Of a stretch of DNA of 64,000 nt, positions 1 through 7,928 are shown piece by piece. A model generated the notes under the pieces. It saw nothing but the letters and a program-made list of their open reading frames with translations. It made no database searches and had not been told where the DNA came from. This DNA is from JAPYTK01 sp964401935. GTDB taxonomy: Bacteria > Myxococcota_A > Polyangia > Polyangiales > Polyangiaceae. Both the position numbers and the translations under genes were made by a program. Position 1 is the first letter of the stretch. Each line of letters begins with the position of its first letter. The DNA lies in the NCBI GenBank assembly GCA_964401935.1, contig CAYOAL010000007.1, forward strand, positions 1 to 64,000, read 5' to 3'.

Positions 1-45
1 CCGACCCCGCCACTCCGCCTTTTCCGGTCAGCTCTTGAGTTTCCT

Positions 46-66
46 GGAGGGTGCTCCGCACCCTCC
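46..66. repeat. Perfect inverted repeat (hairpin) upstream of the window's first gene end
   Basis: Nine-bp perfect arms (GGAGGGTGC and GCACCCTCC) flank a 3-nt TCC loop. It lies about 120 bp beyond the stop of the leftward selenoprotein gene. No T-run follows on either strand, so a classical intrinsic terminator is not evident, although such a GC-only stem could still stop transcription. The remaining sequence from 1 to 188 shows no convincing gene. Confidence 0.45.
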
Positions 67-188
67 CCCCACGCTGCGCACGGGGAGTCCCTCCCACCGC
101 GTTGCGCTTGGGGCCCCAACGCGCGCTCCATGAGAGCGTCGGGCTTTTCGGTCGGGGCTTGAGCGGCGGGTCGCCTCGCGCTCGCGGG

Positions 189-794
189 TCAGGTCTCGGC
201 GGACGACACGCGCGCGGGGAGCCGCGCCGGCACCACACACGCGGCGCCCTCGAGGAAGCCGTCCGACTCGATGCGGAGGGCGTGGTTGAAGCGCGCGCGG
301 AAGTTCTCCCACGCGATGGCGGCGGTGAGCTCCACCAGCGCGCGGTCGTCGAGGTGCTCACGCAGCTTGGTGACGAGCGCGTCGCTGACGTCGTCGCTCG
401 TCATGGCCGTCGCGTAGTCGAGCACCAGCCGCTCGAGCGTGTCGAAGGCGTCGCTCTCCTGGTAACGTGAGAGCTCGCTCAGCTGCTCTTGGGTCACCCC
501 TTCGCGCAGGCCCACGGCCGCGCCGATGTCGATTCAGAAGGGGCAGCCGATCAGGGTGGCGGCGCGCACCTGGGCCAGCGTCTTGAGGTGCGCTGGCACC
601 GCGCTCCAGCGCTCGGCCCCCATCTCGAACGCGCCCACCGCCATCAAGACGCCAGGGTGGTGGGCATAGATGTGAAGCGGGCCAGGCGCGGTCGCCTTGC
701 CGAGCTGCTTGCCGAGCTTGCGGCGCGAGAACCAGTCGACAAAACGAACGAAGAGTCCGCGTCGCTCGCGGGCCAAGGGATCGATGCGTGGCAT
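189..794 (-). CDS. Carboxymuconolactone decarboxylase/AhpD-like protein, candidate selenoprotein (in-frame TGA = Sec87)
   Basis: Reading through one TGA at 534-536 gives a continuous 201-residue protein of the AhpD/carboxymuconolactone decarboxylase fold, an alkylhydroperoxidase-type thiol redox family. The canonical CxxC redox motif appears as C84-P85-F86-U87, with TGA exactly where the second Cys belongs; family-typical sequence lies on both sides (AATLIG before it, IDIGAAVG after it). The start is the ATG at 794 because AGGAGG lies 8 nt upstream; a start at 818 is possible but has no such site. A GC-rich hairpin 10 nt after the TGA is a candidate bacterial SECIS. AhpD-like proteins with CxxU are established selenoproteins. 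The alternative is a single TGC-to-TGA nonsense mutation giving a pseudogene. selA, selB and selC are not in the window. Confidence 0.75.
504..523 (-). promoter_or_regulatory. Candidate bacterial SECIS hairpin
   Basis: Reading on the minus strand, the TGA (536-534) is followed by 10 nt and then a stem made of GCGC + GGCC, a GUG loop, GGCC, a single unpaired U and GCGC. That is eight perfect pairs with one bulged U. Bacterial SECIS elements are short stem-loops about 10-15 nt after the UGA with a small apical loop carrying G/U and often a bulged U. Here the bulge is on the 3' side, whereas in E. coli fdhF it is on the 5' side, so recognition by SelB is inference. Confidence 0.55.
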
Positions 795-862
795 GGGTGA
801 ACCTCCTGCCCACCGCACGCCTCGGCGTCTCGAAAGGTTACAGCTCCGAGCTCGAGCGCCGC

Positions 863-1903
863 TCAGTGCCCGTGCGGGTCGCCGTGAGCAGGGCCGTCGC
901 CCGGGCCATGAGGAACACCGGGACCGCCCGGACCGCCGGGCTTGCTCGGGCCGTCGGGTCCGCCGGGCATGCCGGGTCCGCCAGGTCCGCCGGGTCCGCC
1001 GGGCATGCCGGGTCCGCCGGGGCCGCCGGGCATGCCGGGTCCGCCGGGTCCGCCCGGTCCGCCGGGTCCGCCGGGCATGCCTGGCATGCGTCCCATGCCC
1101 GGATTGCTCGTGAGCTGCTTCAGCTGGTTCACGAGCATCGGGTAGTTTTGTTGCATCTCCTCACAGCCGGCCACGGGCAGCGTCGCCATTTTGGCCTTCA
1201 CCATGTTGCACACCTGCGGGGAGGTGCGCCCGACGTCGGCGCAGAGCTTCTCGGCGAGCTCGTCGCAGACGCTGCGCGCCTTCTTCAGCCGATCGAGCGT
1301 GGGGGCCACCTCGGTGAGCGCGGCCGAGCAGGCCTTGTCCGGCATCATGATCGCGGCGCTCTTGGCCTGGTTGCAGTCGGCGGTCTCCGCGCCGAGACCG
1401 TCACAGATCTGCTTCTCCCAGTCACGACACGGCGTCGCCGAGCCGGCCGCGGCTCCCTCGCTGGTGATGAGCTCGGCCGCCTTCGCGTCGCGCAAGTACC
1501 ACCCGGCGAGGGCGCCGATCACCACCCCGAGCCCGGCAAACACCGCCGAGATGCTCACGATGGAGCGGCTGCGGGCCGGCGTCGCGCTGTGCCGGCCTCT
1601 GGCCTGAGCGGCACCTACCGCGCGGTCCTCGTCGTCGTCGTCGTCGTCGCTGGCGCCGTCGTCGTCGCTGGCGCCGTCGTCGTCATCTGCGTCGTCGTCA
1701 TCTGCGTCGTCGTCATCTGCGTCGTCGTCATCTGCGTCGTCGCTGGCGCCGTCGTCGTCATCTTCGTCGTCGTCATCTGCGTCGTGGTCCCCCGCGTCGT
1801 CGTCCGTCGTGGACGCGTCGCTGTCTCGTGCGGCGACATCCTCACCTTCCTCGTCGCGACCCTGGGTGTCTTTGCCGCTGGCCTTGTTCTTCGAGCTCTT
1901 CAC
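863..1903 (-). CDS. Acidic membrane protein with collagen-like Gly-Pro tail
   Basis: A 346-residue protein. Residues 5-90 are extremely acidic, built from Asp runs and DDDDA repeats. A single membrane segment (SIVSISAVFAGLGVVIGALAG) follows. Then comes a Cys-containing helical domain with about eight Cys in paired spacing. The last about 70 residues are Gly-Pro-Gly/Gly-Met-Pro repeats and end in a His-rich tip. The start chosen is the GTG at 1903, with GAGAGG 5 nt upstream; an ATG further upstream at 1981 would add an Arg-rich stretch without an obvious ribosome site. The layout suggests an acidic cytoplasmic segment with the Cys domain and Gly-Pro stalk outside, but this is inference. I do not recognise the family. 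Confidence 0.7.
   Translation of the reverse strand: MKSSKNKASGKDTQGRDEEGEDVAARDSDASTTDDDAGDHDADDDDEDDDDGASDDADDDDADDDDADDDDADDDDGASDDDGASDDDDDDEDRAVGAAQARGRHSATPARSRSIVSISAVFAGLGVVIGALAGWYLRDAKAAELITSEGAAAGSATPCRDWEKQICDGLGAETADCNQAKSAAIMMPDKACSAALTEVAPTLDRLKKARSVCDELAEKLCADVGRTSPQVCNMVKAKMATLPVAGCEEMQQNYPMLVNQLKQLTSNPGMGRMPGMPGGPGGPGGPGGPGMPGGPGGPGMPGGPGGPGGPGMPGGPDGPSKPGGPGGPGVPHGPGDGPAHGDPHGH
1676..1735 (-). repeat. Four exact copies of a 15-bp coding repeat (Asp-rich)
   Basis: On the plus strand GTCGTCGTCATCTGC occurs four times in a row; on the coding strand it encodes ADDDD-type units of the acidic domain. The array lies inside a longer GTC/GAC-rich stretch from about 1620 to 1800. 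Identical nucleotide repeats suggest recent slippage-driven length variation. Confidence 0.8.
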
Positions 1904-2006
1904 TTCAACCTCTCGGCGACACCGTACGGGGGATCGGGCGGATGCGCCAGCGACGTGCGCTCCAACCCCGGGCTGGGGCAATCGGCGAGGTGCCGCTCTC
2001 TCTTGT

Positions 2007-2024
2007 GTAAGTGGCTGTACTTAC
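2007..2024. promoter_or_regulatory. Inverted repeat in a divergent intergenic region
   Basis: GTAAGT and ACTTAC form perfect 6-bp arms around GGCTGT. It sits between the leftward acidic membrane protein (start 1903) and the rightward esterase (start 2103), in a locally less GC-rich stretch, so it could be an operator for either gene. No regulator is encoded next to it. Confidence 0.3.
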
Positions 2025-2102
2025 GGCGCTCTTCGAAGCGCAAGGGACGGCCACAGCGGGCGCGGTCGACAGCGAACCCTGCCGTGATAGCCTTCGTTCG
2101 AA

Positions 2103-3056
2103 GTGCGAAGCCAAGAGCGTTGGAAGCCGGTCGGTGTCGCGGTGGTCGCGCTCGGTCTCTGGGCCTGTGACAGCGGCGTCGAGAGCACGGCGGCGGGCGC
2201 GGGCGCCGGCGGAGGAGGCGGTGGCCCGGGCGCTGGCGCGGGCGGAGGCGCCTCGAGCCTCGGGTGTGAGACGGGGCTCGCGGCCGGGGATCACACCTTC
2301 ACGCTCGAGCACGGCGGTCAAGAGCGTACCTTCGAGCTCCACCTCCCGCCGAGCTACGATGGCGAGACGCCGGTGCCGCTGGTGATGAACTTCCATGGCC
2401 TTGGCTCCAACATCATGGAGCAGAAGCTCTTCAGCGCCATGAACGGCACCGCCGACGCCAATGGGTTTGCCGTGGTGTATCCGCAAGGCTTCTCCAACTC
2501 GTGGAACGGCGGCGTGTGTTGTGGCCAGGCGCAGTCGCAAGGGATCGACGACGTCGGCTTCGTGCGCGCGATGGTCGATCGCCTCGCCGACGAAGCGTGC
2601 CTCGATCGCAAGCGCGTCTACTCCACCGGCATGTCGAACGGGGCCTTCCTTTCGCACCGGCTCGGGTGCGAGGCCTCGGATCTCGTGGCCGCGATCGGTC
2701 CGGTGGCGGGCACGCTGAGCGTCCCCTGCGAGCCGACCCGGCCCATGCCGTCGGTCGCTTTCTACGGCACCGCCGACACCCTCGTCGACTACGCCGTGTT
2801 GGCCGTGCCGAGCACCGCCCGCTGGGTGGAGGTCAACGGCTGCGCCGCCGCGCCGGAGGTGAGCTTTCAACAGGGCACGGTCACCTGCGAGACCTACGGC
2901 GGCTGCGACGGCGACGTGACGGTGACGATGTGCACCGCCGAAGGCATGGGCCACTGCTGGCCCGGACAGAGCTTCTGTCCGTTTGGGAACGCCACCACCG
3001 ACATCGTGGCGAACGATGCCATGTGGCAGCTCTTCGCGCAGCACGCCCTGCCCTGA
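2103..3056 (+). CDS. Exported lipoprotein esterase of the poly(3-hydroxybutyrate) depolymerase/LpqC type
   Basis: A 317-residue alpha/beta-hydrolase. A lipoprotein-type leader ends at Cys22 (LWAC). A Gly/Ala linker covers about residues 30-52, and the catalytic domain follows. The nucleophile is S178 in GMSNGA (GxSxG); the candidate acid is in GTADTLVDY and the His is in GMGHCWP. The NFHGLG oxyanion-type motif and YPQGFSNSWN are typical of PHB depolymerase/feruloyl-esterase-like enzymes. Six or more Cys after the leader fit an exported, disulfide-containing protein. The start codon is GTG. Substrate cannot be assigned from sequence: short-chain polyesters, acetyl-xylan or feruloyl esters are all possible. 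Confidence 0.85.
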   Translation: MRSQERWKPVGVAVVALGLWACDSGVESTAAGAGAGGGGGGPGAGAGGGASSLGCETGLAAGDHTFTLEHGGQERTFELHLPPSYDGETPVPLVMNFHGLGSNIMEQKLFSAMNGTADANGFAVVYPQGFSNSWNGGVCCGQAQSQGIDDVGFVRAMVDRLADEACLDRKRVYSTGMSNGAFLSHRLGCEASDLVAAIGPVAGTLSVPCEPTRPMPSVAFYGTADTLVDYAVLAVPSTARWVEVNGCAAAPEVSFQQGTVTCETYGGCDGDVTVTMCTAEGMGHCWPGQSFCPFGNATTDIVANDAMWQLFAQHALP

Positions 3057-3181
3057 ACGAGGCGCCGCTCGAGCGGCCCCGGCAGCTCGGCACGGAATGG
3101 TCGCGTACGGCGCGGAGTTGTTGCTCACTCGTCGCCTCGGTGCTGCGTGCTCGGCACGTGCGCGGGGCACTCTCTGCGTCG

Positions 3182-4045
3182 ATGACAACGATCGCCCACA
3201 TCACCGACTTGCATCTGCTCGAAGCGAGCTCTTCTCGTCCGCTGGGAGAGCGCGTGCGTCGCGCGTGTCTGAGCTTCGGTCGGTGGGTGAGCGCGGCTCT
3301 GCGACGCCAACGAGCGGCGCTCGCTCTCCGTGCTGCGTACGAGAGCGGGGCCGACCACGTCGTCGTCACCGGCGACCTCACCGAGGAAGGAACCACGGCG
3401 CAGTTCGAGACGCTCGCCGAGCTGCTGTACGAGAGCGGGCTCGATCCGCGACGTGTCACCCTCGTTCCCGGAAACCACGACGCCTACTCCAGCGTCTACG
3501 CCTTCCGGCACGCGCTCGGCGGACCGCTCGCTGCATTCGCTGCGGCGAGCCCCGAAGGCGCCGTGACCGTGCTCGATGAGGTCGCCATCATGGCCGTGTC
3601 ATCAGCGATGGCGCAGCCGGTCACGCGCTCGGCGGGGGTGATCGATCGAGGTGCCCTCGACCGAATGTCGCGCTGGGCCTCGCCGGAGCGTGTCGGACGG
3701 CGCGCGCTCGTGGTGGCACAGCACCATCCACCGTATCGCCACCCGCGGCCCGGGATGCAGTGGCTCGACGGACTGCTCAACCATCGTCACCAGCGGGCGC
3801 TGCTCGAGTGTTACCCGCAGGCCCACGTGTTGCACGGGCACTTGCATCAAGCTTGCGATGTGGCGCTCATGCCGCTCGGCGACAAGCAGGTGTTCGGTGC
3901 GCGGGATGTCGTGGGTTCCGATGGGCCGGTGGTGCGCCTCTTCACGGCCTGCGACGGAGGCGTCTTCCCGCTCGAGCCGGTGCCGCCCTCGGATCGGGCA
4001 GCGCGTCGCCGCGAGGTGCGCGACACGCTCAACGGAGCGTGCTGA
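3182..4045 (+). CDS. Calcineurin-like metallophosphoesterase
   Basis: A 287-residue dinuclear-metal phosphoesterase. It carries the full motif series: TDLHLLE near the N-terminus, GDLTEEG, GNHDAY, QHHPP and HGHLHQ. The compact layout resembles class III cyclic-nucleotide phosphodiesterases (CpdA-like), but substrate specificity is not readable. The start is the ATG at 3182, which places the first metal motif at residues 8-11. The gene converges on the DUF808 gene, and the two stops sit in one hairpin. Confidence 0.85.
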   Translation: MTTIAHITDLHLLEASSSRPLGERVRRACLSFGRWVSAALRRQRAALALRAAYESGADHVVVTGDLTEEGTTAQFETLAELLYESGLDPRRVTLVPGNHDAYSSVYAFRHALGGPLAAFAAASPEGAVTVLDEVAIMAVSSAMAQPVTRSAGVIDRGALDRMSRWASPERVGRRALVVAQHHPPYRHPRPGMQWLDGLLNHRHQRALLECYPQAHVLHGHLHQACDVALMPLGDKQVFGARDVVGSDGPVVRLFTACDGGVFPLEPVPPSDRAARRREVRDTLNGAC

Positions 4046-4068
4046 GCGGCGAGCGCGGGGCCGCTCAG
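4042..4068. terminator. Shared hairpin at a convergent junction, containing both stop codons
   Basis: CTGAGCGGC (4042-4050) and GCCGCTCAG (4060-4068) are perfect 9-bp complements around a 9-nt loop. The first arm contains the TGA of the phosphoesterase gene and the second contains the TGA (TCA on plus) of the DUF808 gene. It would act in both directions. There is no T-tract. Confidence 0.6.
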
Positions 4069-5003
4069 GCTTGGCTTGGCTCGCGGGCGAAAAGGCGGCC
4101 GCCTGCACTGACGACCCCGAGGATCACCGCACCGAGGACGAGGCCCACGGTGCCATCGAACAGCGCCGGGGCGAGGTAGCCGAGCACGCCGCCGATGCCG
4201 CCGACTCCGCCCATCATGGCCTCGAACGCTGCCGACCAGCTCTTCAGCAGCGCGACGCCGTGGCTGATGATGCCGCCGCCGACGAGGAACATGGCGGCCG
4301 TGCCCACGATCGACAGGAGGCGCATGAGCAGCGGGGCACCACGCAACAGGCCCCATCCCAAACCCCTCGCCAAGCTGCTCTCGCGCTTGGCGAGGGCGGT
4401 CCCCGCGTCGTCGAGCTTCACGATCCCGGCCACGAGGCCGTAGATCCCGACGGTTGTGACCACCGCGATGGCGGTGAGCACAGCTGCCTTCATGCCGAGC
4501 GAGACATCGCCGATGGCCCCGAGGCTGATGACGACGATCTCGGCGGAGAGGATGAAGTCGGTGCGGATGGCGCCCTTGATCTTGTCCTTCTCGAACTCGA
4601 CCATGTCGACCTCGGGCTTCGCCATCGCCTCCAAGCGGGCTTCGCGGTGTTTGGCGTCCTGCTCCGGGTCGGTCAGGAACTTGTGGGCGAGCTTCTCCAC
4701 GCCCTCGTAACAGAGGAAGGCGCCGCCGAGCATCAACAGCGGCGTGAGCAGCCAGGGAGCGACCGCGGTCAGCCCCAGCGCAGCGGGCACGAGGATCACC
4801 TTGTTGAGCGCCGAGCCCTTGGTCACCGCCCACACGACGGGGAGCTCGCGATCGGGCTTCACTCCCGTCACCTGCTCGGCGTTGAGGGCGAGATCGTCGC
4901 CGAGCACGCCGGCCGTCTTCTTGGTGGCGAGCTTGGTCATCACCGCCACGTCGTCGAGCACGACGGTGATGTCGTCGAGGAGCGCGAGGAGGCTGCTGGC
5001 CAT
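4065..5003 (-). CDS. DUF808 (YedI-like) integral membrane protein
   Basis: A 312-residue protein beginning with the characteristic DUF808 opening (LLALLDDITVVLDDVAVM) and followed by KTAGVLGDDLALNAEQV. Multiple membrane segments are visible, for example around ILVPAALGLTAVAPWLLTP and VSLGMKAAVLTAIAVVTTVG. The cytosolic stretch with EARLEAMAKPEVDMV is typical. The function of the family is not established. It lies downstream of, and in the same direction as, the papain-like gene, but a 127-bp gap makes co-transcription uncertain. Confidence 0.85.
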   Translation of the reverse strand: MASSLLALLDDITVVLDDVAVMTKLATKKTAGVLGDDLALNAEQVTGVKPDRELPVVWAVTKGSALNKVILVPAALGLTAVAPWLLTPLLMLGGAFLCYEGVEKLAHKFLTDPEQDAKHREARLEAMAKPEVDMVEFEKDKIKGAIRTDFILSAEIVVISLGAIGDVSLGMKAAVLTAIAVVTTVGIYGLVAGIVKLDDAGTALAKRESSLARGLGWGLLRGAPLLMRLLSIVGTAAMFLVGGGIISHGVALLKSWSAAFEAMMGGVGGIGGVLGYLAPALFDGTVGLVLGAVILGVVSAGGRLFAREPSQA

Positions 5004-5130
5004 CGGGAGCGTGTCCTGTCGGTCGCGCGGCGGAGGGCCGCGCCATGGGCCCGCACGATCGCTTATCTTCGCTGCCTCGCCCAGCCCTTTCGTGCTCGGC
5101 GCCCGAGCAGGTGCGATACGGTGTGCCCGG

Positions 5131-6381
5131 TCAGCGGGGGCAGAGCGCGGGGGCGAGGCCAGCCGTCAGCGCGCAGGGGTCGGGCAGGCCGGTCGTGGGC
5201 GGCAAGGTGGCGGGCCAGGTCGCCGCGGGCACCCCGCCTGCCGGAACGGTGTTCGCGGACGGCACCGGCAACCCCTTGGGGAGGAGCTGGGGGAGCCCGT
5301 TCAACCACGGCGGGAGGCCGGCGAGCGGTGGCAGCGGCATGGCGCCAGGCTGACCACCAGGCTGACCGCCGGGCTGAGGGACGGGGACCGGTTGGTTGGG
5401 AACACCGGCGGAAGGCACGACGCGGAGCACGAACGCCTGGCGGAGGTGACGCGCGAGGGCGTGCTCCGGCATCCAGGCGTAGCCGCCCTGAGCCCAGTCG
5501 TCGCCCCAGCTGTTCTTGATGAGGAACTGGCGAGAGCTGCCCACGGTGCGAAACCCGACGATGACCACCGCGTGACCGGAGTTGCGGTCGGGCTCGTAGT
5601 CGGGGAACACGCCGCCCTTCAGGTTGCTGTAGCTCCATGCCCGCCGACTGAACGCCACGTCGGCCCAGATGGCGCGACCGGAGGCGAGCACGCTGGCGAG
5701 CTCTTGCGGGTTGCCGGGCTTGGCGGCGAGCTTCTCCACGTTGTCGAAGCGGAACGCGGGGAGCGCGTCGGCGTGGCGGAGCTCGGCGACGAGCTGCGGG
5801 CTCTGGCGCCACGACGCCGGCTTCACCCCATACTCGCGCTCGCACCACACCTCGCTGGGCTCTTCATTGAACGCGCAGGCCTTCGGCGGGTGATAGGGCC
5901 ACTGGCCCTCGAGGGTGAGCGCCTGGCTCGGTCCCTGCTTGTAGAGGTCGTCCCACGAGTCTTTGGCCACCGCGTGGAGCGCCGACACCGCGGCGTGCTG
6001 GTGACCGCTCTGTCGTGCGCCGTTGTCGATGACGCTCGACAGGGCGTGGGCCCAGCACACGCCCACCTGACCCTGATCGCGGACGGGCCCATCGAAGGCG
6101 CGCAGATCGACGTGGGCGGGGAGCGGCGCCGCGGAGCCTCTCGCCCCCGCGAAGTACGATCGGAACCCGCTCCGGGTGGGCGGGCCGGCCGTGAAGGCGC
6201 GTACCGGCAGCTCGGGGCTCTCCCCGCACATTGGGGTGATGAACCTGCCGGGCCCGACCTCCACCGGACCGCACGTGGAGGCCGAGGGAGGGGCTTGGGG
6301 GGCAGAGCTCCGCGCGCAACCGAGCGAGCCACCGACAAGCACCACGAGCACAACCGCGACTCGTGAAAGCATGGGGGCCAT
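5131..6381 (-). CDS. Papain-like (C1 family) cysteine peptidase, lipoprotein
   Basis: A 416-residue protein with a leader ending at Cys22 (GGSLGC), so probably anchored to a membrane or the cell surface. The peptidase domain spans about residues 85-330. Q103 (oxyanion) and catalytic C109 are in DQGQVGVCWA, the catalytic His is in NSGHAVVIVGF, and the Asn is in IKNSWGDDW. No obvious propeptide separates the leader from the mature domain. The tail from about residue 330 is Pro/Gly/Gln-rich, then hydrophobic. C1 peptidases in predatory soil bacteria are plausible digestive or processing enzymes, but that role is inference. An alternative start is the ATG at 6372. Confidence 0.85.
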   Translation of the reverse strand: MAPMLSRVAVVLVVLVGGSLGCARSSAPQAPPSASTCGPVEVGPGRFITPMCGESPELPVRAFTAGPPTRSGFRSYFAGARGSAAPLPAHVDLRAFDGPVRDQGQVGVCWAHALSSVIDNGARQSGHQHAAVSALHAVAKDSWDDLYKQGPSQALTLEGQWPYHPPKACAFNEEPSEVWCEREYGVKPASWRQSPQLVAELRHADALPAFRFDNVEKLAAKPGNPQELASVLASGRAIWADVAFSRRAWSYSNLKGGVFPDYEPDRNSGHAVVIVGFRTVGSSRQFLIKNSWGDDWAQGGYAWMPEHALARHLRQAFVLRVVPSAGVPNQPVPVPQPGGQPGGQPGAMPLPPLAGLPPWLNGLPQLLPKGLPVPSANTVPAGGVPAATWPATLPPTTGLPDPCALTAGLAPALCPR

Positions 6382-6503
6382 GAAGCACGCGGCGTGCCCA
6401 CCTCAGCGACCAGCGTTCGCGCACCTGGGCTTGGCGCCTGCGACAAGCACGTCGCGGCCGCGACAACGAGAGCGCGGGTCGGCCGAGGTGGACCACCCTT
6501 GGG

Positions 6504-7802
6504 TCACGCCGGGTCTTCGCCGGGCCCCGGCGCGGCGGCGGGGTACATGCGACGGATCACGCGGCCGATGGTGAGCCCTTGCACGACGATCGAGAACACC
6601 ACGATGACATAGGTGACGGTGAGCAACGCGTTGCGACCCTGAAACTCGGGGAGCTTCATCGCGAGCGCCACCGAGATGCCACCCTTGAGGCCGCCCCACG
6701 TGAGGAGCCGGATGGTGCCCGCACCAATCGGTCGCTGTAAGCGCAGAAGCGCGACCGGCGCGGCCACGCTGACGAGGCGCGCGAGGAGCACGATGGGGAT
6801 GAGCGCGAGCCCCGCATAGAGGTAGCCGACCGCCGTGTCGATCGCGAACACCACCAGCCCGATGAGCAGGAAGAGCACCGCATTGAGCGACTCGTCGATG
6901 AACGTCCACACCACGTCGAGGTGTTTGGCGGTGGCCTCGCTCATCGCCTGCATGCGCCCGCGGTTGCCGAGCAAGAGGCCGGCCGTCACCGCCGCGAGGG
7001 GCGCCGACAGGTGCAGCCGGGTGGCCACTGCGCCGATGAGGAACACCGTCGCCACCGTCATGAGCACCTCGAGGTTGGGCTCGTCGAGCGTGCGCGAGGC
7101 GCGGAACGCGACGTAGCCGGTCACCAACCCCAAGACCACACCGCCGATGATCTCCTGGGCCAACAGGCGCGCCACGGTCGCTGCGCTCATCGCCTGCTCG
7201 GCGGCGGCCTCACCGCCTTCCATCGTGGCCACTCCCACCCCGACACACACCGTGAACAGGACCACGCCGGTGCCGTCGTTGAACAGGCTCTCGCCGATGA
7301 CCTTCACCTCGAGGTCTTTGGGGGCCTTGGCCGCCTTCATGATCCCGAGCACCGCGATCGGATCGGTGGGCGTGATCAGCGCGCCGAACGTGAAGCACCA
7401 GATCGGCGCGATCTCGACATGAAACACGCGGAACAGCATCATCGTCGCGAAACCGGCCACCACCGTGCTGATCACCACGCCCACCGACGCCAGCGCGGCG
7501 ATGGTGGCGACACGCTCACGAAGCTGGCTCAGATCGGTGTGGAGCGCGCCGGCGAAGAGGAGCAGGCTCAGCATGCCTGCGAGGACGGTGTCCGCGAAGT
7601 CGATGGCCAAGACCACGCTTCGCACTCGGCTCTCGAGGTCCCAAGTGGGCACGAGGGCGTCGAGGCCGAGCACGACGAAGGACGCGATGAGACCACTAAC
7701 GAGCAGGCCGATCGCGAACGGCAGCTTGAGCACGTGGTGGTTGAAGAAACCGAAGACCGAAGCCAGCACCAAGAGCAGCGCGGCCGCGTCGAGCAGGCCC
7801 AT
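6504..7802 (-). CDS. Na+/H+ antiporter, CPA1/NhaP type
   Basis: A 432-residue polytopic membrane protein with about 12 hydrophobic segments. Family hallmarks are FGALITPTDPIAV and the ion-binding Asn-Asp in ESLFNDGTGVVLF, plus the later RLLTWGGLKGGISVALAM. It exchanges Na+ or K+ for protons across the inner membrane, serving pH and salt homeostasis. The start is the ATG at 7802 (MGLLDAAALLL), with ACGAGG upstream; a longer reading from 7850 would put charged residues ahead of the first membrane helix. It is transcribed divergently from the PAAR gene across a region holding a perfect inverted repeat. Confidence 0.9.
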   Translation of the reverse strand: MGLLDAAALLLVLASVFGFFNHHVLKLPFAIGLLVSGLIASFVVLGLDALVPTWDLESRVRSVVLAIDFADTVLAGMLSLLLFAGALHTDLSQLRERVATIAALASVGVVISTVVAGFATMMLFRVFHVEIAPIWCFTFGALITPTDPIAVLGIMKAAKAPKDLEVKVIGESLFNDGTGVVLFTVCVGVGVATMEGGEAAAEQAMSAATVARLLAQEIIGGVVLGLVTGYVAFRASRTLDEPNLEVLMTVATVFLIGAVATRLHLSAPLAAVTAGLLLGNRGRMQAMSEATAKHLDVVWTFIDESLNAVLFLLIGLVVFAIDTAVGYLYAGLALIPIVLLARLVSVAAPVALLRLQRPIGAGTIRLLTWGGLKGGISVALAMKLPEFQGRNALLTVTYVIVVFSIVVQGLTIGRVIRRMYPAAAPGPGEDPA

Positions 7803-7825
7803 GGGCACCTCGTGATTGCGAGCAC

Positions 7826-7847
7826 GCTCCGATGTCCGAATCGGAGC
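7826..7847. promoter_or_regulatory. Perfect inverted repeat between divergent antiporter and PAAR genes
   Basis: GCTCCGAT and ATCGGAGC (8-bp arms) flank GTCCGA. The repeat sits 24 bp upstream of the antiporter start and about 80 bp upstream of the PAAR start. Its size and position fit a dimeric regulator operator, though a 5'-leader hairpin is also possible. No adjacent regulator gene identifies the binding protein. Confidence 0.4.
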
Positions 7848-7928
7848 CAAACGTGGTCATCGGCGTACCACAGCTCGGCTCGAGCGGCGCGTCTTCTGGC
7901 GCCGGCGGAGATCTGATAGACCCGAGCC

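Noticed and set aside
51..470. Rightward open frame overlapping the selenoprotein gene
   Set aside because: It is Arg/Gly-rich antisense sequence with no family likeness; typical of GC-rich antisense frames.
189..818. Two separate short genes (189-515 and 534-818) instead of one selenoprotein
   Set aside because: The pieces join in the same frame at one TGA, form a single known family together, and neither alone has a full fold or a separate ribosome site.
1676..1735. CRISPR-like repeats
   Set aside because: The repeats are contiguous, without spacers, and in frame within a coding sequence; the other arrays (62801-62863, 53095-53146) are also tandem without spacers.
1615..1845. Possible separate Thr-rich protein on the minus strand
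   Set aside because: It is the GTC/GAC repeat read in another frame; the Asp-rich frame is the real one.
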